A DNA stretch of 64,000 bases. It comes from Candidatus Leptofilum proximum. GTDB taxonomy: Bacteria; Chloroflexota; Anaerolineae; Promineifilales; Promineifilaceae. The stretch lies in contig JADJXK010000002.1 of the NCBI GenBank assembly GCA_016710325.1, positions 1,860,001-1,924,000 on the forward strand. The letters run 5' to 3'. Positions 43,645 to 53,700 of this stretch are shown here, piece after piece. The notes beneath the pieces are model-generated. The model made no database searches and was not told the DNA's origin. It saw only the letters and a list, made by a program, of their open reading frames with translations. The number at the start of each line of letters is the position of its first letter. The stretch's first letter is position 1. The position numbers and the translations under genes were made by a program.

Positions 43645-44754
43645 ATGAGTAAAAACGGGCAACAAAAACTACGGGTCGGTGTGATTTTCGGCGGGCGGTC
43701 GGGTGAGCATGAGGTATCGCTCAACTCGGCGCAGTCGGTGATGCGCGCCCTGGACCCGGACAAATATGAGGTGATCCCGATTGGCATCGACAAAAACGGC
43801 CGTTGGCTCACCGGTGATGTTGTGGGCACGTTGACCGAAGGCAAGGCCAGCCACCATGCGACGCTGCTGCCCGATCCCCAGGCCACCGGCTTGATGCAGT
43901 TGGACGAAGGTGAAAGCGTGGGCTTAACGGCCGTCTCCCAGCTCGACGTCATTTTCCCGGTGCTGCACGGGCCGTATGGCGAAGATGGCACGGTGCAGGG
44001 CCTGCTGGAGCTGGCCAACCTGCCCTACGTCGGCGCGGGTGTGGTCGGTTCGGCCGTGGGCATGGACAAAGCCATCTTCAAGCAGGTGATGACCGCCAAC
44101 GGGCTGCCCATCCTGCCCTGGCTGCTGGTGCAGAGCAAGGATTGGCGGAGACGGCCGTATGACATCCTCAGCGAAATCGAGGCCATCCTGGCCTACCCGG
44201 TCTTCACCAAACCGGCCAACCTGGGCTCCAGCGTGGGCATCAGCAAATGCCGCAATCAGGACGAGCTGCGTACCGGCCTGGACGAAGCCGCCAGCTACGA
44301 CCGCCGCATCGTGGTGGAACAGGGCGTCAACGTGCGCGAATTGGAAGTCTCCGTGCTGGGCAACAACGAGCCGGTTGCCAGCGTGGTGGGCGAGGTGCGC
44401 CCGCGCCGCGACTTTTACGACTACGTCGCCAAATACGTCAGCGACGATTCAGAGCTGATCATCCCAGCCGATTTAACCCCGGCGCAAAGTGACGAAGTGC
44501 GTCGTTTGGCGGTCAAAGCGTACCAGGCGATTGACTGTGCTGGATTGGGCCGGGTGGATTTGTTGCTGGATGTGGAGAACGGCCGTCTTTACTTGAACGA
44601 GATCAACACCATTCCCGGCTTCACCCGCATTTCCATGTATCCCAAGCTGTGGGAAGCCACCGGCCTGCCCTACAGCCAGCTGCTAGACCGGCTCATCGAG
44701 CTGGCCATCGAGCGGCACGAAGAGAAAAAACGGTTGAAGACAACATTGGACTAA
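43645..44754 (+). CDS. ddl: D-alanine--D-alanine ligase
   Basis: 369 residues with ATP-grasp motifs: VIFGGRSGEHEVSLNSA at the start, HGPYGEDGTVQGLLELANLPYVG, VFTKPANLGSSVGI and YLNEINTIPGFT near the end. It makes the D-Ala-D-Ala that MurF uses. The start lies at the end of a repeat. Confidence 0.94.
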   Translation: MSKNGQQKLRVGVIFGGRSGEHEVSLNSAQSVMRALDPDKYEVIPIGIDKNGRWLTGDVVGTLTEGKASHHATLLPDPQATGLMQLDEGESVGLTAVSQLDVIFPVLHGPYGEDGTVQGLLELANLPYVGAGVVGSAVGMDKAIFKQVMTANGLPILPWLLVQSKDWRRRPYDILSEIEAILAYPVFTKPANLGSSVGISKCRNQDELRTGLDEAASYDRRIVVEQGVNVRELEVSVLGNNEPVASVVGEVRPRRDFYDYVAKYVSDDSELIIPADLTPAQSDEVRRLAVKAYQAIDCAGLGRVDLLLDVENGRLYLNEINTIPGFTRISMYPKLWEATGLPYSQLLDRLIELAIERHEEKKRLKTTLD

Positions 44755-44769
44755 ACCATTTACTTACCC

Positions 44770-44832
44770 TGTCATGCCCGCGAAGGCGGGTATCCACTGA
44801 GTTGATGGATGCCCGCCTTCGCGGGCATGACA
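44770..44832. repeat. CCCGCGAAGGCGGG inverted repeat before ftsQ
   Basis: TGTCATGCCCGCGAAGGC and GCCTTCGCGGGCATGACA arms match almost perfectly, 16 bp before the ftsQ start. Relative of the copy at 39.8 kb. Confidence 0.8.
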
Positions 44833-44848
44833 AACGGTATTCGTAATT

Positions 44849-45790
44849 ATGAAACGACAAGAAACCCAGCCTCGACGACTACGCAAACAGCCCAAGATGC
44901 GGCGCATGGATTCGGCCGTTTCCATGCCGCGCTTGAGCGTGCCCAAAAATGCGCGTCGCCGCCGCCGCCGCAACCAGACGCGCGTCGTGCGGGCGCCTAT
45001 AGCCAGCCTACGCCAGATTGTGCTTTCGGCGCGCTGGCTCAGTTTGGGGCTGTTAGCCCTGTCCATCTACGCCCTGACGCTCATCGGCATGGACGAGAAC
45101 TTTTACCTGACAGCGATTCCCGTCGAAGGCGTCATTTCTGTGCCCGCAACCGAGGTGGTACAGGCCAGCAATCTGGCCGGGTCGCACATCTTTGCCGCCG
45201 ATCCAGGAACGGCCGCACAACAAATCATGGACAACGTGCCGGGCATTATTTCGGCCACGGTCACGCTGAACTGGCCCAACCAGGTGCAAATCAACGTCAC
45301 TGAAGATTCGCCGATTGCCATCTGGGTGGAAGGCAGCAACCAGTTCTGGGTCACCCGCACCGGGCGGCTGATTCCCGCCCGCAGCTCGTCGCTGGGCCTG
45401 TTGATGATTCAGTCGGAAGTGGAGGGTGTGGGGGTGGCAACGGCCGTTCCCGCCACCCCAACGGCCGCCGACGAAACGGAAGACACCGAAGCAGAAGCTG
45501 AGATTGAGTCCATCACCGCCAACATGCGCTTCTTGCCGCGCGAGGTGCTGGCCGGGGCCTTGCAGCTCAAGCAGCTGCGGCCCAACATCGACCGGCTTTT
45601 TTATCGGCCGTCGAGTGGACTCAGCTATCAAGACGGCCGTGGCTGGCGCGTATTTTTTGGCACCGGCACCGATATGTCACAAAAACTCGTGGTGTATGAA
45701 ACGATTGTAGAGGAACTGCTGGCGCAGGGGCTTACCCCGCAGTACGTCAGCGTAAGCAACCAGGAAAAACCGTACTACCTGGCGCAGTAA
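44849..45790 (+). CDS. ftsQ: FtsQ/DivIB cell division protein
   Basis: 313 residues: an Arg/Lys-rich cytoplasmic start (about 1-55), one membrane helix (about 60-80), then a POTRA-like region (VEGVISVPATEVVQASNLAGSHIFAADP) and a beta domain. An acidic, Thr-rich insert lies at about 195-220. Position between ddl and ftsA and topology support FtsQ, a scaffold of the divisome. Confidence 0.82.
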   Translation: MKRQETQPRRLRKQPKMRRMDSAVSMPRLSVPKNARRRRRRNQTRVVRAPIASLRQIVLSARWLSLGLLALSIYALTLIGMDENFYLTAIPVEGVISVPATEVVQASNLAGSHIFAADPGTAAQQIMDNVPGIISATVTLNWPNQVQINVTEDSPIAIWVEGSNQFWVTRTGRLIPARSSSLGLLMIQSEVEGVGVATAVPATPTAADETEDTEAEAEIESITANMRFLPREVLAGALQLKQLRPNIDRLFYRPSSGLSYQDGRGWRVFFGTGTDMSQKLVVYETIVEELLAQGLTPQYVSVSNQEKPYYLAQ

Positions 45791-45794
45791 AACA

Positions 45795-45873
45795 GGAGAT
45801 TAGAGATCAGAGATTGGAGATTTAACACGTTGGTCGCACAACAATCTCCAATCTCCACTCAACCAATCTCCAA
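45795..45873. repeat. AATCTCC-type inverted repeat before ftsA
   Basis: GAGATTAGAGATCAGAGATTGGAG on the left and mirrored AATCTCC units on the right, with 7-nt periodicity. It ends 18 bp before the ftsA start. Confidence 0.8.
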
Positions 45874-45891
45874 GAAAGAGGGTATTGGCAC

Positions 45892-47106
45892 ATGGCAGAC
45901 ATAATTTTTGGACTGGATATTGGCACAACCAAGGTGTGTGCCCTGGTGGGGGAAGTGCGTGAAGGCCGCCTGCAAATCATCGGGCTGGGGCAGGCTGCCG
46001 CGCGCGGCATGCGTAAGGGCATGGTTATCGACGTCAGCGAGGCCACCCAGGCGCTGGCCCAGGCGGTGGAGCAGGCGGAGCAAACCTCCGGCTACGATCT
46101 TTCCCAGGCGATTATCAGCATGGCCGGGGAGCACATTAGCTCCACCAATAACAAGGGCATCGTGGCCATCGGGCGCAACGAGTCGGGGGTTACCGTCACC
46201 GACATCGAACGCGCCCTGGATGTGGCCCAGGCCATCCCCGTGCCGCCCAACCGGCAAATTGTGCACCTGATCCCACGCAGCTACATCATCGACGAGCATG
46301 ACGGCGTGCGCAACCCGATTGGTATGCACGGTTTCCGGCTGGAAGTGGAGACGCACATCGTAACGGCCGCTCGCCCTGCCCTGCAAAACCTCACCACCTG
46401 CGCCGATAACGTGGGTATCAAAAGCAGCGAATTTGTGCTCAATGCCCTGGCCTCCGGCGAAGCCGTGCTGGACCCCAACGAGCGCGAAATGGGCGTCATC
46501 GTCGCCGACATCGGCGGCGGCACCACCGACATTGCCCTCTACATGCAGGGCAAAGTGTGGCATACGCAAGTCTTCCCCATCGGCGGTTACCACATCACCA
46601 ACGACATCGCCATCGGCCTGCGCGCGCCGTACGACGTGGCCGAACAGGTCAAAATTCAGTTCGGCGACTGCCGTCCCGACAAGATCGATGCCAATACCGT
46701 CTTCACCGTTGAGCCGTTTGGCGGTGAAAAGATCCAGGTGGGACGGCAAGATTTGGCCCACGTCATCGAGGCCCGCGTGGAAGAAATCTTCCAGCACATT
46801 TTGGAGGACGTGCAGCGCTCCGGCTACGACGGCCTGCTGCCCGCAGGCATCGTGCTCACCGGCGGCAGCGCCCAGCTGCGCGGCATCACCGAAGTGGCCG
46901 AGCGCGTGCTGAACGTGCCCGCCCGCGTGGCCCAACCGCAAAACCTGGTCGGTATGGTGGACCGGCTGCACTCGCCCGCCTACGCCACCAGCGTCGGCCT
47001 GCTGCACTGGGCCATGAGCGACAACCAGATTTACCAGCCCCGCGCCCACAACCGGGAATGGGGCCGCAAGATGGGGTCGATTTTGAAGGCATTATTGCCA
47101 GGGTAG
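45892..47106 (+). CDS. ftsA: Cell division ATPase FtsA
   Basis: 404 residues of the actin-like family. GLDIGTTKVCALVGE at the start and ADIGGGTTDIALY near 205 are the phosphate loops; GIVLTGGSAQLRG near 323 is the adenosine region. The C-terminus (about 380-404) is Trp/Arg-containing and likely amphipathic for membrane binding. FtsA tethers FtsZ to the membrane. Confidence 0.94.
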   Translation: MADIIFGLDIGTTKVCALVGEVREGRLQIIGLGQAAARGMRKGMVIDVSEATQALAQAVEQAEQTSGYDLSQAIISMAGEHISSTNNKGIVAIGRNESGVTVTDIERALDVAQAIPVPPNRQIVHLIPRSYIIDEHDGVRNPIGMHGFRLEVETHIVTAARPALQNLTTCADNVGIKSSEFVLNALASGEAVLDPNEREMGVIVADIGGGTTDIALYMQGKVWHTQVFPIGGYHITNDIAIGLRAPYDVAEQVKIQFGDCRPDKIDANTVFTVEPFGGEKIQVGRQDLAHVIEARVEEIFQHILEDVQRSGYDGLLPAGIVLTGGSAQLRGITEVAERVLNVPARVAQPQNLVGMVDRLHSPAYATSVGLLHWAMSDNQIYQPRAHNREWGRKMGSILKALLPG

Positions 47107-47123
47107 TAATGGACCGTGAAGCG

Positions 47124-47180
47124 TAATTGGTTATCGGTAAACAGTAAACCGATTACTGTTCACTGATTACCGATAACCGA
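47124..47180. repeat. ACCGATT-type inverted repeat before ftsZ
   Basis: CGGTAAACAGTAAACCG and mirrored GATTACCG units. Unlike others in this class it is followed by a GAGGGG ribosome site. Confidence 0.8.
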
Positions 47181-47197
47181 AAAGAGGGGTAAAGATA

Positions 47198-48367
47198 ATG
47201 AACCAAAAAACTGCAAATATTCAAAGAATGCCGGAAACAGAAGGGAATGCGCTGATTCGCGTGGTTGGCGTGGGGGGCGGCGGCAGCAATGCCGTGAACC
47301 GGATGATAAACGAAAACATCGCCGGGGTTGACTTCATTGCCATCAACACCGACAAGCAGGCGCTGATGGCCAGCCAGGCGCGGCAGCGCGTGGCCATCGG
47401 CGAGCGCACCACGCGCGGATTGGGGTCGGGCGGCAAGCCAGAGGTGGGCAGCAAAGCCGCCGAGGAGTCAGTGGAGGAGCTGCACGAGCTGCTGCAAGGC
47501 TCCGACATGGTGTTTGTGACCGCCTGCATGGGCGGCGGCACCGGCACGGGAGCCAGCCCCCTGGTGGCCAAGGTCGCCCGTGAAGAAGGTGCGCTGACCA
47601 TTGGCGTGGTGACCAAGCCGTTCAGCTTTGAAGGCGCGCAGCGCATGCGGGCGGCCGAAACGGGCATCGAGCAGCTGAAAGAACACGTCGATACGCTGAT
47701 TGTGATTCCCAACGACCGGCTGCTGGAAACGGCCGATCGCCGCATCTCCCTCATGGACTCCTTCAAAATGGCCGACGACGTGCTGCGCCAGGGCATCCAG
47801 GGCATCAGCGAATTGATTACCGTGCCCGGCCTGATTAACCTGGACTTTGCCGATGTGCAAACGATCATGTCCCTGGGTGGGGCGGCGCTGATGGCCGTGG
47901 GCCACGGCACGGGTGAAGACCGGGCACGCATCGCCGCCGAAGCGGCCCTGGCCAGCAAGCTGTTGGACGTCACCATCGCTGGGGCACGCGGCATCCTGTT
48001 CAACGTGACGGGCGGCAACAACTTGAGTCTATACGAAATCAACCACGCCGCGGCAATTATTCGCGAAACGGCCCACCCGGATGTGAACATGATTTTTGGC
48101 GCGGTAATTGATGAGTCGATGACGGACGAAATTCGCATCACGGTGATTGCCACGGGTTTTGAACATGGCGCGCCCATAATGCGGCAGATGTCCCGCGCCG
48201 AAAGCCGTTTGCCGCAGCGGGAGCCGGTGCGCCAGACGGTGAGCCGCCCCACTGCTCCGCCAGTAACGGCTCCGGTGCGGGAAGAGCGGGTAGAACGGGT
48301 GGAACGGCCGTCCTTCCAGGTAAACGATCTGGATATCCCGGCCTTTTTGCGTAAGAAGCGCGAGTAA
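47198..48367 (+). CDS. ftsZ: Cell division GTPase FtsZ
   Basis: 389 residues: tubulin signature GGGTGTGASPL near 109, the T7 loop NLDFADVQTIMS near 212, and a C-terminal DIPAFLRKKR peptide that binds FtsA. An Arg/Pro-rich linker lies between. GAGGGG before the start gives good translation, unlike many genes here. It is the last gene of the division cluster. Confidence 0.96.
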   Translation: MNQKTANIQRMPETEGNALIRVVGVGGGGSNAVNRMINENIAGVDFIAINTDKQALMASQARQRVAIGERTTRGLGSGGKPEVGSKAAEESVEELHELLQGSDMVFVTACMGGGTGTGASPLVAKVAREEGALTIGVVTKPFSFEGAQRMRAAETGIEQLKEHVDTLIVIPNDRLLETADRRISLMDSFKMADDVLRQGIQGISELITVPGLINLDFADVQTIMSLGGAALMAVGHGTGEDRARIAAEAALASKLLDVTIAGARGILFNVTGGNNLSLYEINHAAAIIRETAHPDVNMIFGAVIDESMTDEIRITVIATGFEHGAPIMRQMSRAESRLPQREPVRQTVSRPTAPPVTAPVREERVERVERPSFQVNDLDIPAFLRKKRE

Positions 48368-48393
48368 TGGTGCAGCTTCCCCTCTAGCTGTTT

Positions 48394-48430
48394 AGACCGC
48401 CAGCGCAGTTTTGCGCTGGCGGTCTTTTTT
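48394..48430 (+). terminator. Rho-independent terminator after ftsZ
   Basis: A GACCGCCAGCGCA/TGCGCTGGCGGTC stem with a GTTT loop is followed by TTTTTT. It ends the dcw operon. Confidence 0.92.
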
Positions 48431-48465
48431 GTGACACTGATTTGCTTATCTGAGGGCCGTCGCTT

Positions 48466-49884
48466 TTACGCTGGCTTGATGTTCTGATTCACCCGGAACA
48501 GATTCTGCGGATCATACTTTGCTTTGATCTGCGCCAGGCGGGGATAGTTCTCACGGTAAGCCGCCTTAACGCGATCCTGACCCTCATCCATCATCATGTT
48601 GACATAAGCCCCTCCGGCTGAATAGGGGTGCATGGTTCGCCAATATTCCTTTGACCAGGCAATGGTGCGTGGATTATTCGCCGGGTCAGGGTCCACGCCA
48701 ACGATTACCTGGGCAAAATTAGCGCTGCGGTAACTCCAGGCCGTATCGTTCTGGCCAACGCGGTGGGCAGCGCCGTTAATGGGGTACAGGTGCATGGTCG
48801 AATGCACGCTGGGCAGCTGCCCGGCGAACTGCACGTGCCGGTCCACCACATCGTCGCTGAGATCGGTAAAGAAATCGGCATTCCAATACCACTGCAGACC
48901 AGGCGGGTATAATCCATCGAACATGCTCTGCAAGGCAGGGAGCGGAATTGGGCCGGCAAAATCCATGGCGGCTGGTGCGATTTGCCTAATGGGCTTAAAG
49001 GCTTCCTCGGCCTTCTCTAATGCGCCGGTGTAGCACCAGGTGATGACTGCCATTTTCTGGAGATGATGCTCGGCAGGAAACATTTCGACAGGCGGCACGG
49101 TATGGAAACCAAACCAGCCGTTTAGTTCCTCGGGGCCAGTCAGAATAAGGTCACGCCAGAAGCGCATCACCTTTGCGGCATGTTCTAGCGGCCAGAAGAT
49201 GGGTCCACCGTAAACGTGCTCGCCAACCGGATTGCCGCGAAACAGAAATGAGGTGACAACCCCAAAATTACCGCCGCCGCCGCGCACGGCCCAGAACAGA
49301 TCGGCATTTTCTTGCGCGTTGGCCGTAACCAAACGGCCGTCCGCCAGCACAATGTCTACGCCCAGCAAATTATCTATCGTCAGGCCGTAGTGCCGGGTAA
49401 GATAGCCCAGGCCACCGCCTAAAGTCAGGCCGCCCACGCCGGTCGTGGAGATGAATCCGGTGGGCACGGCCAGGCCGTAGGGATAGGTGGCCTGATCCAC
49501 ATCGCTCCAGGTACAACCCCCTGCGGCGCGCACCTCGCGCCGGGTCTCATTTACCTGAACATCCTTCAGCAGGGCCAGATCGATGACCAGACCACCATCA
49601 CAGCTTCCCAAACCGGCGCCGTTATGCCCGCCGCCGCGTACGGCCAGCAGCAGTCTGTTTTCTCGGGCAAAGTTAACTGCTGCCTGCACATCGGCCGTAT
49701 CGGCACAGCGGGCAATCACACCGGGCCGTTTGTCAATCATGCCGTTGTAGAGCTGCCGGGCCTGCTCGTAATGGCCATCACCGGGCTGGATCAAATCGCC
49801 ACGAAAACTGCCCTTAAACGCAGCCACCGTCGCCTTGTCCAGTGAATCCACACTACCTGTCATTTCCAACACATTCATACTCAT
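48466..49884 (-). CDS. FAD-linked oxidoreductase, berberine-bridge-enzyme-like
   Basis: 472 residues. The FAD domain has LLAVRGGGHNGAGLGSCDGG, with the His that usually links FAD covalently, and TGVGGLTLGGGLGYLTRHYGL. The second Cys found in bicovalent members is absent from the expected place. The C-terminal BBE segment has YPRLAQIKAKYDPQNLFRVNQNI. Substrates vary widely (sugars, alkaloids); none can be proposed. The gene is opposite to and just after the ftsZ terminator. Confidence 0.87.
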   Translation of the reverse strand: MSMNVLEMTGSVDSLDKATVAAFKGSFRGDLIQPGDGHYEQARQLYNGMIDKRPGVIARCADTADVQAAVNFARENRLLLAVRGGGHNGAGLGSCDGGLVIDLALLKDVQVNETRREVRAAGGCTWSDVDQATYPYGLAVPTGFISTTGVGGLTLGGGLGYLTRHYGLTIDNLLGVDIVLADGRLVTANAQENADLFWAVRGGGGNFGVVTSFLFRGNPVGEHVYGGPIFWPLEHAAKVMRFWRDLILTGPEELNGWFGFHTVPPVEMFPAEHHLQKMAVITWCYTGALEKAEEAFKPIRQIAPAAMDFAGPIPLPALQSMFDGLYPPGLQWYWNADFFTDLSDDVVDRHVQFAGQLPSVHSTMHLYPINGAAHRVGQNDTAWSYRSANFAQVIVGVDPDPANNPRTIAWSKEYWRTMHPYSAGGAYVNMMMDEGQDRVKAAYRENYPRLAQIKAKYDPQNLFRVNQNIKPA

Positions 49885-49923
49885 CGTTTACCTCCAAAAA
49901 ATATTTACCTAACCGTACTGCGT

Positions 49924-50472
49924 TTAAGAATGCCTGTTACGGCCGTTTACCCCCATCATATCCGCATGCAGCAGGGCATAAATCTCCACATCCTGGTGAA
50001 AACCCTTGTGATACCAGGCTCCCCGGGCCGTGCCCTCGTGCCGGAAGCCGCACTTCTCGGCCAGGCGGCGTGAAGCCAGGTTGTGCGGATGAATCACCAA
50101 CCGGATGCGGTTGACTCGTTTGTTCTCGAACAGGTAACAGACCAGCAGCCCGACGGCTTCGGTGGCCACTCCCTGGCCGCGCCTGTCGGCGGCATATACC
50201 TGGTAGGAGAGTTCGTACTCATCCAAATAATTGACCGTCTTGAAGAATTCGATATGGCCGACGATTTGCTCCTGCGCAGAGACGATGACCAACATGCCGT
50301 CTTCTTTGTTCCAAAAACCACTCTCCTGGAATCGTTGGCGGAAGAGGGGTTGGGACATGACACCGCGCGGGAAGAAGTCACCCCGATTGTCAATATCCAG
50401 ATGAAAAGCGTAGAGCTGATCCAGATCGGTGTCGCGCACAGGACGGAGTGTAATGGTGCTGCCTTTAAGCAT
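49924..50472 (-). CDS. GNAT-family acetyltransferase (RimJ/RimL-like)
   Basis: The ATG after AGAGGA gives 182 residues: TITLRPVRDTDLDQLYAFH at the start, then the acetyl-CoA-binding RGQGVATEAVGLLVCYLFE and IHPHNLASRRLAEKCGFRHEGTARG stretch. This layout matches RimJ/RimL-type N-acetyltransferases. The substrate is unknown. Confidence 0.88.
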   Translation of the reverse strand: MLKGSTITLRPVRDTDLDQLYAFHLDIDNRGDFFPRGVMSQPLFRQRFQESGFWNKEDGMLVIVSAQEQIVGHIEFFKTVNYLDEYELSYQVYAADRRGQGVATEAVGLLVCYLFENKRVNRIRLVIHPHNLASRRLAEKCGFRHEGTARGAWYHKGFHQDVEIYALLHADMMGVNGRNRHS

Positions 50473-50747
50473 GAGGTCATCCTCTACTAAAAATTGATAT
50501 TGGCTGCACTGGCAAACGGTGCCCGCCTTATGCGGGTTTGCCGCAGCCACAGAGCGTCTATATAATCTCGGACGAATTGGCGGGGAGATTGTTAGCGTGC
50601 TCTGCCATTTGAATCCGCTATCGCCTCATCTAACTTCGCTGCTCGCTATTGTAAAAACGTCTCTCGCTTATAACTCGCAAAACCCTCGCACTATTGGCCG
50701 CGGCCTGAGAGAGAACAGGTTTAATCAGAAACGATTAAAGCAAACTT

Positions 50748-53700
50748 ATGTGGCAGCTTACTTTATTTGGGGCGCCCAAACTGGAGCGAAACGGCCGTAT
50801 CTATCCCCTCCCCCGGCGTAAAGCCAGAGCCCTGCTGGCCTACCTGGCCGTCACGCAAAAACCCCATCCCCGTGAAACAATTGTGGCGCTGTTCTGGCCT
50901 GACCATGACCAACAGCAGGGCCGCGCCGATCTCAGCCGCATCCTGTCTAATTTGCGCACGGTGCTGGGCACTGACTACATCTTGGCCGATCGGGACCAGG
51001 TTGCCCTGAATGAGAAGGCCGCGTTGGTGGTAGATGTCAATCACTTCCGGCACCAGCTGGGTCGCTGCCGAGAGACAGCAGGCCAGGAAATGGATGATGA
51101 TTGGCTGCAAAATTTGGCAGCTGCGGCCGCCTGCTACCAGGCTGATTTTCTGGCCGGGTTCACCCTGCCAGACTGCCCTGCTTTTGACGAGTGGCAGCTG
51201 CTGCAAACGGAAGCGTTACGCCGCGATTTAAGCTGGGCGCTGGAAAAGCTGGTTGACGCCTATGAAGTCCGCCGCGATCTCGTCCAGGCCATCGTGTATG
51301 CCCAGCGCTGGGTGGCGCTGGACCCGCTGCATGAACCAGCCCAGCGGCGGCTCATTGGCCTGTACGGCCGTAACGGACAGCGCGCCGAAGCCCATCGCCA
51401 ATATCAAACGTGTGAACGCCTGCTGGCAGTGGAGCTGGGTGTCGAACCGGAGCCAGAGACAAAACAGCTTTATGAACAGATTCGTACCGGGGAGCTGGTG
51501 CCAGGTGATGGGCGGCACGGCCGTTCCGCCACGATTCCAGCACCACCCCCAAAACTGGACCAGGAGATCCGATATTTTTTAACCCCAGATCAGGTGCGCA
51601 TTGCCTACTCGGTGGTGGGGAGTGGCCCACCGCTGGTATGGACGGCCACGTTTCTGCGACATCTGGAATTTGATTGGCAAAGCCCCATCTGGCAGCATTG
51701 GCTGGCAGCACTGGCCAGCCGCTACACGCTCATCCGTTATGACGAACGCGCCTGCGGTCTCTCCGATTGGGACGTGCACGACATTTCTTTTGAGGCCTGG
51801 GTGCGCGATCTGGAAGCTTTAGTGGATCATCTGGGCCTGGATCAATTCCGCCTGCTGGCCCTGTCTCAGGCTGGGGCGGTGGCTATTGCCTATGCCGCCC
51901 GCCATCCCGAAAGATTGTCCCACCTCATTCTGCACGGGGCCTATGCCCGCGGCCGCTTTCAGCGCCAGGACAATCCCCAGGCAGCAGAAGAAGCACAAAC
52001 GCTCCTTGCGCTGACAAAGCTGGGTTGGGGGCAAGATAGTCCTGCTTTCCGCCAGGTTTTTTCCATGCAGTTGATGCCTGAGGCGACCAAAGAGCAGCTG
52101 GCCTGGTTTGATGAGTTGATGCGCATCTCCATGACGCCAGAAAATGCCGTTCGCGCCGAAGCAGAAATGTACAACATCAATGTCCTCAACCTGCTGCCAG
52201 GCCTGCGCGTGCCCACTTTGGTGACCCACTGCCGCCAGGATGCGGCCGTTCCTTTTGCTGAAGGCCGTATCCTGGCCAGCCAGATTCCAGGAGCACAATT
52301 TGTGCCGCTAGACAGCAAGAACCATCTCCTCTTGCCAACCGAACCCGCCTGGGAGCAGTTTGCCCGGCAAGTTCACAGCTTTGTCGCTGCCGATGGACGG
52401 CCGTTTTCCAGCACGCCATTCACCACCCAGCCGGTCCCGCCAAAAACCCTGCGCATTGCCTGGCCGGAACCGTCCCCCGCACCCCAGCCGCTATTTGTGG
52501 CCCGGACTCGGGAATTGGCCCGGTTAAACGGCCATCTCGATGAGGCGTTGAAGCGGAACGGCCGTATTGTCTTCGTCACCGGAGGCGCGGGCCGGGGCAA
52601 GACGTCACTGCTGGCCGAATTCGCCCGCCGCGCGCAAGCGGCGCACCAGGAGTTGATTGTTGTTGGTGGCAGCGGCAACGCTGTTGCCGGGGTAGGCGAC
52701 GCCTTTTTGCCGTTCCGCGAGGTCATCGCACAACTCACGGGAAACGTCAGCACGCGGCAGTTAAGTGGCCAGGCAGCGATAGAGCAGGCGCGCCGTTTGT
52801 GGGCCTTGCTGCCCCAGACAGCGCAAACCATCGTGGAACATGGGCCACAGCTGCTGGAGCTCTTTGTGTCGGGCAAACAGCTGCTGGCGCGGGCGGCCGC
52901 GGCCGTTCCTGCTGGTGCAAGCTGGTTGGCTGCCTTGAGGGAAGAGGTGGCTCGTCGTCACCAGCCGGGCGCTTTGGAGCAAACGGCCGTCTTCGGCCAG
53001 GCTACCAGTGTGCTGCACCATCTGGCGCAACAGCGCCCCCTGCTGGTTACCCTCGACGACCTGCAATGGATTGATGCCGCCTCTATCGGGCTGCTGTTCC
53101 ATCTGGGCCGCCGCCTGGCAGGCAGCCGCATTCTGATTGTGGGCGCGTACCGGCCAGATGAAATCGCCCAGCCCCATCCCCTGGTGCAGCTTCTGGACGA
53201 GTTCAAACGGCAGTATGGCGATGTTTTCATTGATTTGGCCGCAGCTGATGAGGCCGAAGGCCTGGCTTTTGTCGATGCCTTTTTAGACAGCGAACCGAAT
53301 CAGCTGGATGCGGCCTTTCGCCAGGCACTCTGGCAGCGCACAGGGGGGCACCCGTTATTTGTTGTGGAGTTACTGCGCGATATGCAAAGCCGCGGTGACC
53401 TGGTTCAAGATGAGGCCGGGCGCTGGCGCGAAGGCCAGGCACTGGATCGGCAGTCGTTTCCGGTGCGCGTTGAGGCGGTCATTGCCCGCCGCGTTGAACG
53501 GCTGGACGACGATTTAAGGGCTGTCTTGGCGGCCGCCAGCGTTGAGGGGGAATTGTTTACGGCCGAAGTTGTGGCCCAGGTGTTGGGGGTGGCGGAACGG
53601 CCGCTGCTGCACAGCCTGTCACAGGTGTTGGGCAAACAACAGAGGCTGGTACAAGAACGGGGTGAGTTAAAGGTCGGCCAGCGCTACCTCGCCGCCTACC